DNA of 64,000 bases from GCA-2711565 sp963664245 (GTDB lineage Bacteria; Bacteroidota; Bacteroidia; Bacteroidales; GCA-2711565): assembly GCA_963664245.1 (NCBI GenBank), contig OY760934.1, positions 2,108,001 to 2,172,000 on the forward strand, in the 5' to 3' direction. Of the stretch, positions 43,214-49,814 are shown one piece after another (within the stretch, counting starts at the first letter, position 1; the number at the start of each line of letters is the position of its first letter). Position numbers and translations under genes: made by a program. The notes under the pieces are model-generated. The model saw only the letters and a program-made list of their open reading frames with translations, searched no databases and was not told the origin of the DNA.

Positions 43214-45253
43214 ATGGAAAGTAAAAATATAATGACGATTGATGGAATTAAAATTCCATTAAATGGAGAAAAAAACATTTTGGAAGTAGCCCGCAAAGCA
43301 AATATCGAAATCCCAACCTTTTGCTACCACTCCGATCTAAGTGTTTATGGTGCTTGCCGCTTATGTTTAGTAGAAGTGGAAGGGCGTGGAATTATGGCTT
43401 CGTGTGCCACACCGCCCGAAGCAGGTTTAAATGTAAAAACCAATACCGCCGAAATCAGGGAAATCAGGAAAACCAATCTGGAACTGCTATTAGCCAATCA
43501 CAAAACCGATTGTCCAACTTGTGTACGAAGCTCAAACTGTAAGCTTCAGGATTTAACCCGCCGTTTGGGGATAGAAGAAATCACCTATAAAAAAACAGAT
43601 AAAATCGAACCCATCGATAACTTTTCACCAAGTTTGGTTCGCGATCCCAATAAATGTGTTCTTTGTGGCGATTGTGTGAGGGTTTGTAAAGAAATCCAAT
43701 CGGTAGGAGCTATTGATTTTACAAAAAGAGGTTCGAGTACACGGGTTGAACCGGCATTTGGGAAAACCCTGAATCATGTAGAATGCGTATACTGTGGTCA
43801 ATGCGTAAGCATTTGTCCTACAGGTGCATTGCAAGTAAAATCAGAAATTGAAAATGTTTGGGCCGATATTTACAACCCGGAAAAAGTAGTAGTAGCACAA
43901 ATTGCTCCTGCCGTTCGTGTAGCACTCAGCGAAGAATTTGGGTCAGAACCAGGGCACATCAGTATCGGGCAAATTGTTGCGGCCATGAAACGCATGGGGT
44001 TCAACCAGGTATACGATACTTCTTTTGCAGCCGATTTAACCATTTTTGAGGAAGCAAGCGAGTTCATCAAACGCAAAACTGAAAATGGAATATTACCCCA
44101 ATTTACCAGTTGTTGCCCTTCATGGGTTAAATTTGCCGAGCAATATTATCCATCATTGTTGCCCAACCTTTCAAGTTGTAAATCACCACAACAAATGTTC
44201 GGAAGCATTGCCAAAGAAATTCTTCCTGAAATTCTGGGAATTAAAAAAGAGAATCTTGTTTTGGTATCGGTGATGCCTTGCACGGCAAAAAAATTTGAGG
44301 CCAAACGCGACGAATTTATCCACGATGGAATGGCCGATGTTGACCATGTAATCACTACAATCGAACTTGCCAAAATGATTTCCGAAACTGGCATACAGTT
44401 TAACAAACTGGCTCCCGAATCCTTGGATCTTCCGTTAGGATTCAAAACAGGAGGAGGTATCATCTTCGGAAATTCAGGAGGAGTAAGCGAAGCTGTTTTA
44501 CGTTTCGCCTACGAAAAAATGACCGGGAAAATTTTAGAAAATGTTGACTTTAATGTCGTTCGCGGCAGCGAAGGATGGCGCGAAGCCAACATTAAACTTG
44601 GCGATACCGAGCTAAAAATTGCCATTATTCACAGCCTGGCAAATGCCCGAAAAATTTGTGAAATGGTCAAAGCTGGCTTATGTAATTATGATTTTATTGA
44701 AGTAATGTCTTGTCCGGGAGGATGTATTGATGGAGGCGGACAGCCCGTAAACTGGGATGTTGACTTCAAAGAACGTCGCACCACCGGTCTTTACAATGCC
44801 GATAAAATGCTTCAGTTGCACAACCCCCAAGACAACCCATACATTAAGGATCTTTACAAAAATACATTGGGCGAAATTGGCGGCCATAAGGCACATAAGC
44901 TTTTGCACACAAATTATCATTCGAGAAGAAGAATTGAAGAAAACAACATCTCGTTGAGCGAAGGAAATACAAAAAAAATAGAAATCAAGGTTTGTATTGG
45001 AACTAACTGCTTTGTAAAAGGAGCCCAGGAAATCCTGACCAATTTAATGGATTATGTTTCTGAAAAGAACCTGAATGAACTGGTTGAATTCCGGGCCATA
45101 AACGATCATGTGGATGTAAAAGCTACTTTTTGCATGGAAAAATGTTCACAGGCACCTATCGTGTCTATTGGGAGCACAATTATTGAAAAAGCAACAACTG
45201 AAAAAACAGTCAGGATACTGGAAGAAAAATTAGGTCTATTGGTCAATATTTAA
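43214..45253 (+). CDS. hydA: NADH-linked [FeFe] hydrogenase catalytic subunit HydA
   Basis: A 679-residue catalytic subunit. In order it has a [2Fe-2S] domain (Cys37, 48, 51, 64), a His-Cys3 cluster (His96, Cys100, 103, 109) and two [4Fe-4S] clusters (Cys148/151/154/158 and 191/194/197/201). The H-cluster domain has L1 TSCCPSW (Cys300 proton-relay, Cys301 ligand), L2 MPCTAKKFE (Cys356) and L3 CPGGCIDGGGQP (Cys500, Cys504). A fused small-subunit helix and a C-terminal thioredoxin-like [2Fe-2S] domain (Cys594, 599, 640, 644) follow. All catalytic ligands are intact. The ATG at 43214 has a purine-rich lead. In-frame starts at 43193 (ATG) and 43181 (TTG) exist. The maturases HydE, HydF and HydG are not in the window. 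Confidence 0.94.
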   Translation: MESKNIMTIDGIKIPLNGEKNILEVARKANIEIPTFCYHSDLSVYGACRLCLVEVEGRGIMASCATPPEAGLNVKTNTAEIREIRKTNLELLLANHKTDCPTCVRSSNCKLQDLTRRLGIEEITYKKTDKIEPIDNFSPSLVRDPNKCVLCGDCVRVCKEIQSVGAIDFTKRGSSTRVEPAFGKTLNHVECVYCGQCVSICPTGALQVKSEIENVWADIYNPEKVVVAQIAPAVRVALSEEFGSEPGHISIGQIVAAMKRMGFNQVYDTSFAADLTIFEEASEFIKRKTENGILPQFTSCCPSWVKFAEQYYPSLLPNLSSCKSPQQMFGSIAKEILPEILGIKKENLVLVSVMPCTAKKFEAKRDEFIHDGMADVDHVITTIELAKMISETGIQFNKLAPESLDLPLGFKTGGGIIFGNSGGVSEAVLRFAYEKMTGKILENVDFNVVRGSEGWREANIKLGDTELKIAIIHSLANARKICEMVKAGLCNYDFIEVMSCPGGCIDGGGQPVNWDVDFKERRTTGLYNADKMLQLHNPQDNPYIKDLYKNTLGEIGGHKAHKLLHTNYHSRRRIEENNISLSEGNTKKIEIKVCIGTNCFVKGAQEILTNLMDYVSEKNLNELVEFRAINDHVDVKATFCMEKCSQAPIVSIGSTIIEKATTEKTVRILEEKLGLLVNI

Positions 45254-45271
45254 AATTGGTTATGTGTATAA

Positions 45272-45318
45272 TTTAAGGGCAACGAAGCTAAATAATCTCC
45301 CGGCTTCCTGCCCTTAAA
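45272..45318 (+). other. Intercistronic stem-loop between hydA and hydS
   Basis: TTTAAGGGCA (45272-45281) pairs with TGCCCTTAAA (45309-45318), with a second helix GAAGC/GCTTC inside. On the plus strand it is followed by A rather than T, so it is not a classical terminator. It could protect the 3' end of hydCBA mRNA or mark a processing site; on the minus strand it has a T run. Confidence 0.6.
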
Positions 45319-45329
45319 AAACACAAACA

Positions 45330-45419
45330 ATGAAAAATCAACATTCTAAATTCAGTTGTATTTTTAGGTGTAATTTTGCAACGATCTTTAAAATGTATGA
45401 TAAAAGGAGGAGAAAATGA
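45330..45419 (+). CDS. Possible 29-codon leader peptide overlapping the hydS start
   Basis: An ATG at 45330 opens a 29-residue frame with a CIFRC motif and a basic C-terminus (YDKRRRK). Its TGA overlaps the hydS ATG as ATGA (45416-45419), an arrangement used for translational coupling. Against it, the likely -7 element for hydS (45371-45378) lies inside the frame and no SD precedes its own ATG. It is a small, unproven candidate. Confidence 0.3.
   Translation: MKNQHSKFSCIFRCNFATIFKMYDKRRRK
45371..45378 (+). promoter_or_regulatory. Predicted -7 element for hydS
   Basis: TAATTTTG matches TAnnTTTG, 37 bp upstream of the ATG. A TTG at 45356 is too close to serve as the -33 element, so support is moderate. 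It suggests that hydS and the phosphatase can be expressed separately from hydCBA. Confidence 0.4.
45404..45411 (+). promoter_or_regulatory. Strong Shine-Dalgarno site before hydS
   Basis: AAAAGGAGGAGAAAATG places a full AGGAGG about 6 nt before the ATG at 45416. Bacteroidetes genes rarely use SD pairing and few other starts in the window have one, so this stands out. It may fix the start codon or drive unusually high translation. Confidence 0.75.
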
Positions 45420-47125
45420 TTAAAGAACAACTCAAACAAGTAGTTTATACCAACCCTGCTAAATGCCGCGACTGTTACCGCTGTGTCAGGGTTTGTCCCG
45501 TAAATGCTATCCAAATAGAAGATGGGCAGGCTAAAGTTATTGGCGAAAAATGTATCGCTTGCGGAACCTGTGTAAACGAATGCCCCCAGGGAGCCAAACA
45601 ATACAAAAACGATGTTGAAAAAGTGCTTTCAATTTTTGACAACAATGAAATGGCTGCTGTTTCAATTGCCCCTTCTTTTGTTACGATATATAACGAATGG
45701 GAACAAAAACGGCTCCCTTCGGCTTTGCGAAAATTAGGTTTTAAATTTATTGAAGAAACTGCCATTGGCGCTTATTATGTAGCCCGGGAAAGTCTGAAAA
45801 TAATTCAAAACAGCCCAAATCGTTCACATATCACCTCCTCCTGCCCTGCTGTTGTTGAGTATATTGAAAAATATAATCCTGTAAATATTTCAAAAATACT
45901 GGAGGTTCATTCACCCATGATGGCTCATTCAAAAATGCTCAAAAAAGCCCATGGAAAAAATATGAAAGTTGTTTTTGTAGGCCCTTGCATTTGCAAAAAA
46001 CAAGAAGCCGGGCGAAACGAAAACCAAGAATTTATTGATGCGGTTTTAACTTTCGACGAATTAAACCAAATTTTCGACCTCCGCAAAATTAAACTACAAG
46101 CCTGTGAAGAAAGCAGTTTTGACAAATCTCCCGGAAGCAATTCCCGTTTGTTTCCGCTTGAAGGAGGCTTGTTAAAAACCGCCGACATTGAAACCGATAT
46201 GCTTTCACAAAACATTATTGCTGTAAGTGGTTTTGATGAAATAAAAGAAGTGCTAGGAACATTAAATGACTCGGAAAATCAATACATCATCGAGCCTTTG
46301 TTTTGTAAATCAGGTTGCATCAATGGCCCCGCCATAAGTAAAGAAAAAAATGTATTTGAACGCCGCAACGAAATTATTAACCATAATAAAAATAATAATG
46401 CAGCAAAAGAAACCGCAATTCCTGATATTAAAACACGGTTCAAAGCACAAACGGTTCCTCAATTAAAAAAATTTGATAACAACGAAATATTAAAAGTTTA
46501 CGAAAGAACCGGGAAATCGGATCCCGAAAACCGTTTAAATTGCGGGGCCTGTGGCTACAAAAACTGCGAAGAAAATGCAAAAGCGGTAATCGAGGGAATG
46601 GCCGAAATAGAGATGTGCATGCCATATATGCGCCGTATTTCCGAACAAAAACACGAAACCATTGTTAATGCATCACCCAACGGAACCGTTATTGTCGACA
46701 AAAACTTAAACATTTTAAACATTAACCCGGCTTTTAAAAAAATGTTCAGTTGTTCCGAAGCCCTGATCGGGAAACCGATTTCGTACATTATCGATCAGGA
46801 TCCATTTGAAAAACTTATTGCCAAACCCGATCAAATCATCAAAAAAATGGTTCATTATAATGCTTACAACATTATATGCCATCAAATTCATTATGCCCTT
46901 CCCGAAGAACAAAGTTATGTGGGTATTTTTGTTGATATTACCAATGTTCAGCAAAGCCAAAGCAAACTAAACAAAATCAAACAGGAAACAATTATCCAGG
47001 CCCAAGAATTGATGGAACACCAAGTTTTAATGGCTCAGGAAATGGCAAAATTCCTTGGAGAAAATACAGCCAAAGGCGAAATACTGATGAATCAATTAAT
47101 TGAAGTGATTGAAAAAAACAAATAA
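45416..47125 (+). CDS. hydS: Sensory-type [FeFe]-hydrogenase homologue with PAS domain (HydS-like)
   Basis: A 569-residue soluble protein. Two N-terminal [4Fe-4S] motifs (Cys17/20/23/27 and Cys46/49/52/56) are followed by a shortened H-cluster domain with all four cysteine ligands: Cys143 in TSSCPAVVEY, Cys191 in GPCICKK, and Cys297 and Cys301 in FCKSGCINGP. A further Fe-S module (Cys376, 379, 384, 401 in CGACGYKNC and beyond), a PAS domain (about 411-525) and a coiled-coil tail complete it. The proton-relay Cys of catalytic enzymes is Ser142. This matches group C sensory hydrogenases, which are thought to sense H2 or redox state. The next gene is a phosphatase, its likely output. Confidence 0.88.
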   Translation: MIKEQLKQVVYTNPAKCRDCYRCVRVCPVNAIQIEDGQAKVIGEKCIACGTCVNECPQGAKQYKNDVEKVLSIFDNNEMAAVSIAPSFVTIYNEWEQKRLPSALRKLGFKFIEETAIGAYYVARESLKIIQNSPNRSHITSSCPAVVEYIEKYNPVNISKILEVHSPMMAHSKMLKKAHGKNMKVVFVGPCICKKQEAGRNENQEFIDAVLTFDELNQIFDLRKIKLQACEESSFDKSPGSNSRLFPLEGGLLKTADIETDMLSQNIIAVSGFDEIKEVLGTLNDSENQYIIEPLFCKSGCINGPAISKEKNVFERRNEIINHNKNNNAAKETAIPDIKTRFKAQTVPQLKKFDNNEILKVYERTGKSDPENRLNCGACGYKNCEENAKAVIEGMAEIEMCMPYMRRISEQKHETIVNASPNGTVIVDKNLNILNINPAFKKMFSCSEALIGKPISYIIDQDPFEKLIAKPDQIIKKMVHYNAYNIICHQIHYALPEEQSYVGIFVDITNVQQSQSKLNKIKQETIIQAQELMEHQVLMAQEMAKFLGENTAKGEILMNQLIEVIEKNK

Positions 47126-47126
47126 A

Positions 47127-48278
47127 ATGAGCTACCTCCACATCGACATTCTTAGTAAACAAAGCTCCAAAATTCCGGGGAATCCTTGTGGGGATGTAAT
47201 TGGCTACGAACGCAATAATATCTCAACCACTTTAATTTTAAGCGATGGGTTAGGTTCAGGAATTAAAGCCAACATTGCCGCCAATATGTGTGTAAGCCGG
47301 GGATTAGAATTAATCCGTAACGGAGCTTCTTTAAAAGACACTTTTTCCAGCCTGGTAAAAACCATGAACAATGCCTGGGGAACCGATAACCCATTTGCTG
47401 TTTTTAGCATTGCACGCATCCTTAGAAATGGCGAAACCAGTATTTTAAGTTACGAAAGTCCTCAGCCTGTTTTGGTTAACCATTACTCCGGGAACATATT
47501 AAAATCCAAGGTTTCTACACTTGGCAAAGCTATTATTTACGAAAGTCATTGTGTATTAAAAATCGGTGAAGGCATTTTATTGGTCAGCGACGGTATTACC
47601 CAGGCCGGACTGGGAAACGGGCTAAACAACGGGTGGGAAATTAAAGGAGTATCTTCATATATTACTGATAAGTTATTAAACAAAAAAGCTGGAATTAAAG
47701 ATGTACCCCATTTGGTTCATGACAGAGCCCGGGAATTATGGCGACAAAGCAAGGGAGATGATTGTAGTGTAGCGCTGGCTAAATGCCGACAAGGAGTTGT
47801 TTTAAACATTTTTAGCGGCCCGCCAGCTGATAAAAAAAACGATGCATCTTTCGTAAAAGAGTTTATGGATGCCGAAGGAATCAAAATAGTTTGCGGGGGA
47901 TCAAGTGCTAAAATAGTGGCCAGAGAATTAGGACAAGAACTCAAAATAAAAGAAAATACCGGCAATAATATCAGCCCCCCGGAATATGAAATCAAGGGCA
48001 TTAATTATGTCACAGAAGGAGCCGTAACCCTTAACCAAGCCTATAACATCATTGATGAAGATATTGATGATTACAAAAATAACAGCGGGGTATTTGTTTT
48101 GGTTGATTTTTTAAAGATCGCCGATAAAATTAATTTCTGGATCGGGAAATCTAAAAACGAAGGATTTCATAACATTGCCTTCAAGCAACAGCATATTTTG
48201 GATCGGCACAAAATTACCCACCTGCTCATTGAAAAATTAAAACAAAAAGGCAAACTAATTATAGAAAACACTAAATAA
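47127..48278 (+). CDS. SpoIIE-type (PPM) serine/threonine phosphatase
   Basis: A 383-residue protein. A PPM/SpoIIE phosphatase domain covers about residues 1-220: LILSDGLGSGIKANIAANMC carries the first metal-binding Asp and the GxGxxA loop, ILLVSDGITQAGLG carries the next Asp, and GDDCSVALAKC carries the last. A C-terminal domain of about 160 residues, unrecognised, opens with SGPPADKKNDASFVKEFMD. The start ATG is 2 bp after the hydS stop, so the two are translationally linked. By family knowledge, HydS would control dephosphorylation of a partner protein, which is not evident here. The gene ends 1 bp from the convergent cyclase-like gene. Confidence 0.88.
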   Translation: MSYLHIDILSKQSSKIPGNPCGDVIGYERNNISTTLILSDGLGSGIKANIAANMCVSRGLELIRNGASLKDTFSSLVKTMNNAWGTDNPFAVFSIARILRNGETSILSYESPQPVLVNHYSGNILKSKVSTLGKAIIYESHCVLKIGEGILLVSDGITQAGLGNGLNNGWEIKGVSSYITDKLLNKKAGIKDVPHLVHDRARELWRQSKGDDCSVALAKCRQGVVLNIFSGPPADKKNDASFVKEFMDAEGIKIVCGGSSAKIVARELGQELKIKENTGNNISPPEYEIKGINYVTEGAVTLNQAYNIIDEDIDDYKNNSGVFVLVDFLKIADKINFWIGKSKNEGFHNIAFKQQHILDRHKITHLLIEKLKQKGKLIIENTK

Positions 48279-48279
48279 G

Positions 48280-49212
48280 CTAAATTCCTGCCGTATTTAA
48301 GTTACCCAGGCTAACTGTAATGGTTCGTTTAATTTTCCGGTTGGTGGTTGAAGAAGCTTTCAGCGTTACCTGCAAATGCAGATTGTAAATATTCAAATCC
48401 ATATCTTTGGCGGCAATTTGACCAATTTTTGAAATATCGGAATTGATAATTCCCGAGTACCGACTGATCCGGGTATTTAAAATTTCATTTTCGCCCTGGC
48501 GGATATATTTCCGGTCATAATCCTGGAACTCGTAAATGTTGGCAATTTCATGAATCGTAATCACCTGTAGGTTTTCTATTCCGTCAATATTAATCAAAAA
48601 CCAGTCGTACGTATCCTGATCGATCAAACAACGGTTCAGGCTGTCTTTCGCTAAAATCCGCGCATTGATGATAATTGCACTACCGTAAAAATTATCCTCA
48701 AACGAATAAATGGTATCCTTGGTAATCGCATAGCGCAAACTAATGCTACCAATAATGTTTCTTAATTTCGGGAAAAGATGATACGCATTGTAGGTTCGAA
48801 CCAAAGTTTCAAAATTAATGGCAAACAAAAGAGCATGAAGAGGCGTGTCAAAAATAACAAAGCCACCGTCTCCTGTACTGATAAAGGCATTTTCAATATC
48901 TTCTTTGGTATAATTTTGAAACACAAATTGGTTGTTTTCCAGGCAAAGAAGTATGGCTTTATCAAACAAAATTTTAAAAAGGGAAGGAACCAACGTTTGT
49001 TGCATATGCTGATACATTCCATAACGGTAAATATCAATCCCCAACACAGTTTTATGATTAAAGGACTTGGTATTAACATATTTCTCAAGCTCGGTTTTTA
49101 AATCATCACTCTCGGGAATAATGTTTACTTCATCATATACCGATTCGGCATCGTATTCCTTCAACAAATCCATGATTCTGGAAAAATCCAGTTTCTTAAC
49201 CCTTTTATGCAT
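48280..49212 (-). CDS. Degenerate class III nucleotide-cyclase-like protein
   Basis: A 310-residue cytosolic protein. The stretch from about residue 57 resembles a class III adenylate/guanylate cyclase homology domain. VLGIDIYRYG carries the first metal-Asp position, FISTGDGGFVIF the GDG motif, and GSAIIINARILAKDSL the G..N..R region. The lysine that usually precedes GD (KxxGD) is Ile here, and the Asn-Arg spacing is shorter than normal. Substrate specificity or activity may therefore be lost or altered. An N-terminal helical region and a C-terminal domain are unassigned. It converges on the hydS-phosphatase unit with a 1-bp gap, so a signalling link is possible but unproven. Confidence 0.6.
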   Translation of the reverse strand: MHKRVKKLDFSRIMDLLKEYDAESVYDEVNIIPESDDLKTELEKYVNTKSFNHKTVLGIDIYRYGMYQHMQQTLVPSLFKILFDKAILLCLENNQFVFQNYTKEDIENAFISTGDGGFVIFDTPLHALLFAINFETLVRTYNAYHLFPKLRNIIGSISLRYAITKDTIYSFEDNFYGSAIIINARILAKDSLNRCLIDQDTYDWFLINIDGIENLQVITIHEIANIYEFQDYDRKYIRQGENEILNTRISRYSGIINSDISKIGQIAAKDMDLNIYNLHLQVTLKASSTTNRKIKRTITVSLGNLNTAGI

Positions 49213-49289
49213 AATGAGATATATTTAATAAAACGAATAATACAAATATAAGAGCCACTACTCTAAAATAAAAGATAAAAAAGCAGGGT

Positions 49290-49307
49290 TATTAACAATT
49301 GTTAATA
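49290..49307. repeat. 18-bp perfect palindrome TATTAACAATTGTTAATA
   Basis: The sequence reads identically on both strands. It lies 78 bp upstream of the cyclase-like gene (minus) and 42-60 bp upstream of the ncRNA promoter (plus), so it could be an operator for either. Two TGTGAATA repeats (49313-49320, 49325-49332) follow; the second extends to a DnaA-box-like TGTGAATAA. Confidence 0.6.
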
Positions 49308-49348
49308 CCGCCTGTGAATACATTGTGAATAACTACCCTAAAATACAC

Positions 49349-49380
49349 TTGACGTACAGGCATTTACAAGCGTATATTTG
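49349..49380 (+). promoter_or_regulatory. Promoter for the structured-RNA gene
   Basis: TTG (49349-49351) and TATATTTG (49373-49380) are separated by 21 bp, a good match to the Bacteroidetes -33/-7 promoter. Transcription would begin at about 49386. No plus-strand reading frame follows, only structured sequence. Confidence 0.65.
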
Positions 49381-49385
49381 ATTCT

Positions 49386-49694
49386 ACCAAGTGAGGGATA
49401 AAAGGCAGGTTTACGAACCGAGGGCCGGTGGAAGAGTCCCGTAAGGGAAAAACAAACCAGTTCATGCTCAGAAGAAGGACGTACCGCAAGGGAAACCCTA
49501 AATTTGAGAAGGGATCGGAACCTGGAACAGAAAAGCAAACCGCAAGGAAAGCCAAACTGTACCGGCTAAAAGTCGAAACCCCAAGGGGTGAAAACAAGTA
49601 AGCAGTCATAATAACAGTAACTTGGAGCTACCAAAAACTACGGTTTTTGAATAGTTAACGGGAACGAATTCGGTGAGAGTTGGTTCCCGTTTTT
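49386..49694 (+). ncRNA. Unidentified structured RNA, about 310 nt
   Basis: A plus-strand RNA is bracketed by a promoter (49349-49380) and an intrinsic terminator (49657-49694). A closing helix CCAAGT (49387-49392)/ACTTGG (49620-49625) encloses several hairpins. These are GGTT-TACG-AACC (49408-49419), TCCC-GTAA-GGGA (49437-49448), CC-GCAA-GG (49484-49491 and 49540-49547) and ACCC-CAAG-GGGT (49578-49589). CAAAAAC-TACG-GTTTTTG (49632-49649) follows. GNRA and UNCG-type loops are typical of folded RNAs. I do not recognise RNase P RNA, tmRNA, SRP RNA or 6S RNA in it. A GGTGAGAGT in the last hairpin recalls group II intron domain V, but the rest of that domain is not convincing. Confidence 0.6.
49657..49694 (+). 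terminator. Terminator of the structured RNA
   Basis: AACGGGAAC (49657-49665) pairs with GTTCCCGTT (49683-49691) across a 17-nt loop, followed by a T run. Confidence 0.8.
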
Positions 49695-49710
49695 GTTTTA
49701 TTATGAAATT

Positions 49711-49783
49711 GTATTTTCGCCCTGCGAAAATACTAGCTGAATGAATCCTCGAATGCACGTAGTGCATTTCGGGATTTTCTTTT
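49711..49783. repeat. Two large REP-like hairpins between the RNA gene and dnaG
   Basis: GTATTTTCGC (49711-49720) and GCGAAAATAC (49724-49733) form a perfect 10-bp stem. AATCCTCGAATGCAC (49744-49758) and GTGCATTTCGGGATT (49762-49776) form a 15-bp stem with one mismatch. T-rich sequence follows the second on the plus strand. They look like dispersed intergenic palindromes and may give additional termination. Confidence 0.7.
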
Positions 49784-49814
49784 TTAAATGAGTTTGTGAA
49801 ATCAGCCGTAAACT

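Noticed and set aside
49313..49332. Possible replication origin from DnaA-box-like repeats near dnaG
   Set aside because: Only one good and one weaker box are present, with no dnaA/dnaN neighbourhood, so chance or an operator is more likely.
49338..49609. Minus-strand frames of 66 and 81 codons opposite the structured RNA
   Set aside because: They overlap each other and the hairpin-rich RNA, have no promoter or recognisable domain, and are explained as antisense of a GC-richer folded RNA.
49386..49694. RNase P RNA, tmRNA or a group II intron
   Set aside because: The conserved core sequences of RNase P and tmRNA are missing, and only a fragmentary domain-V-like hairpin supports a group II intron, with no reverse transcriptase nearby.
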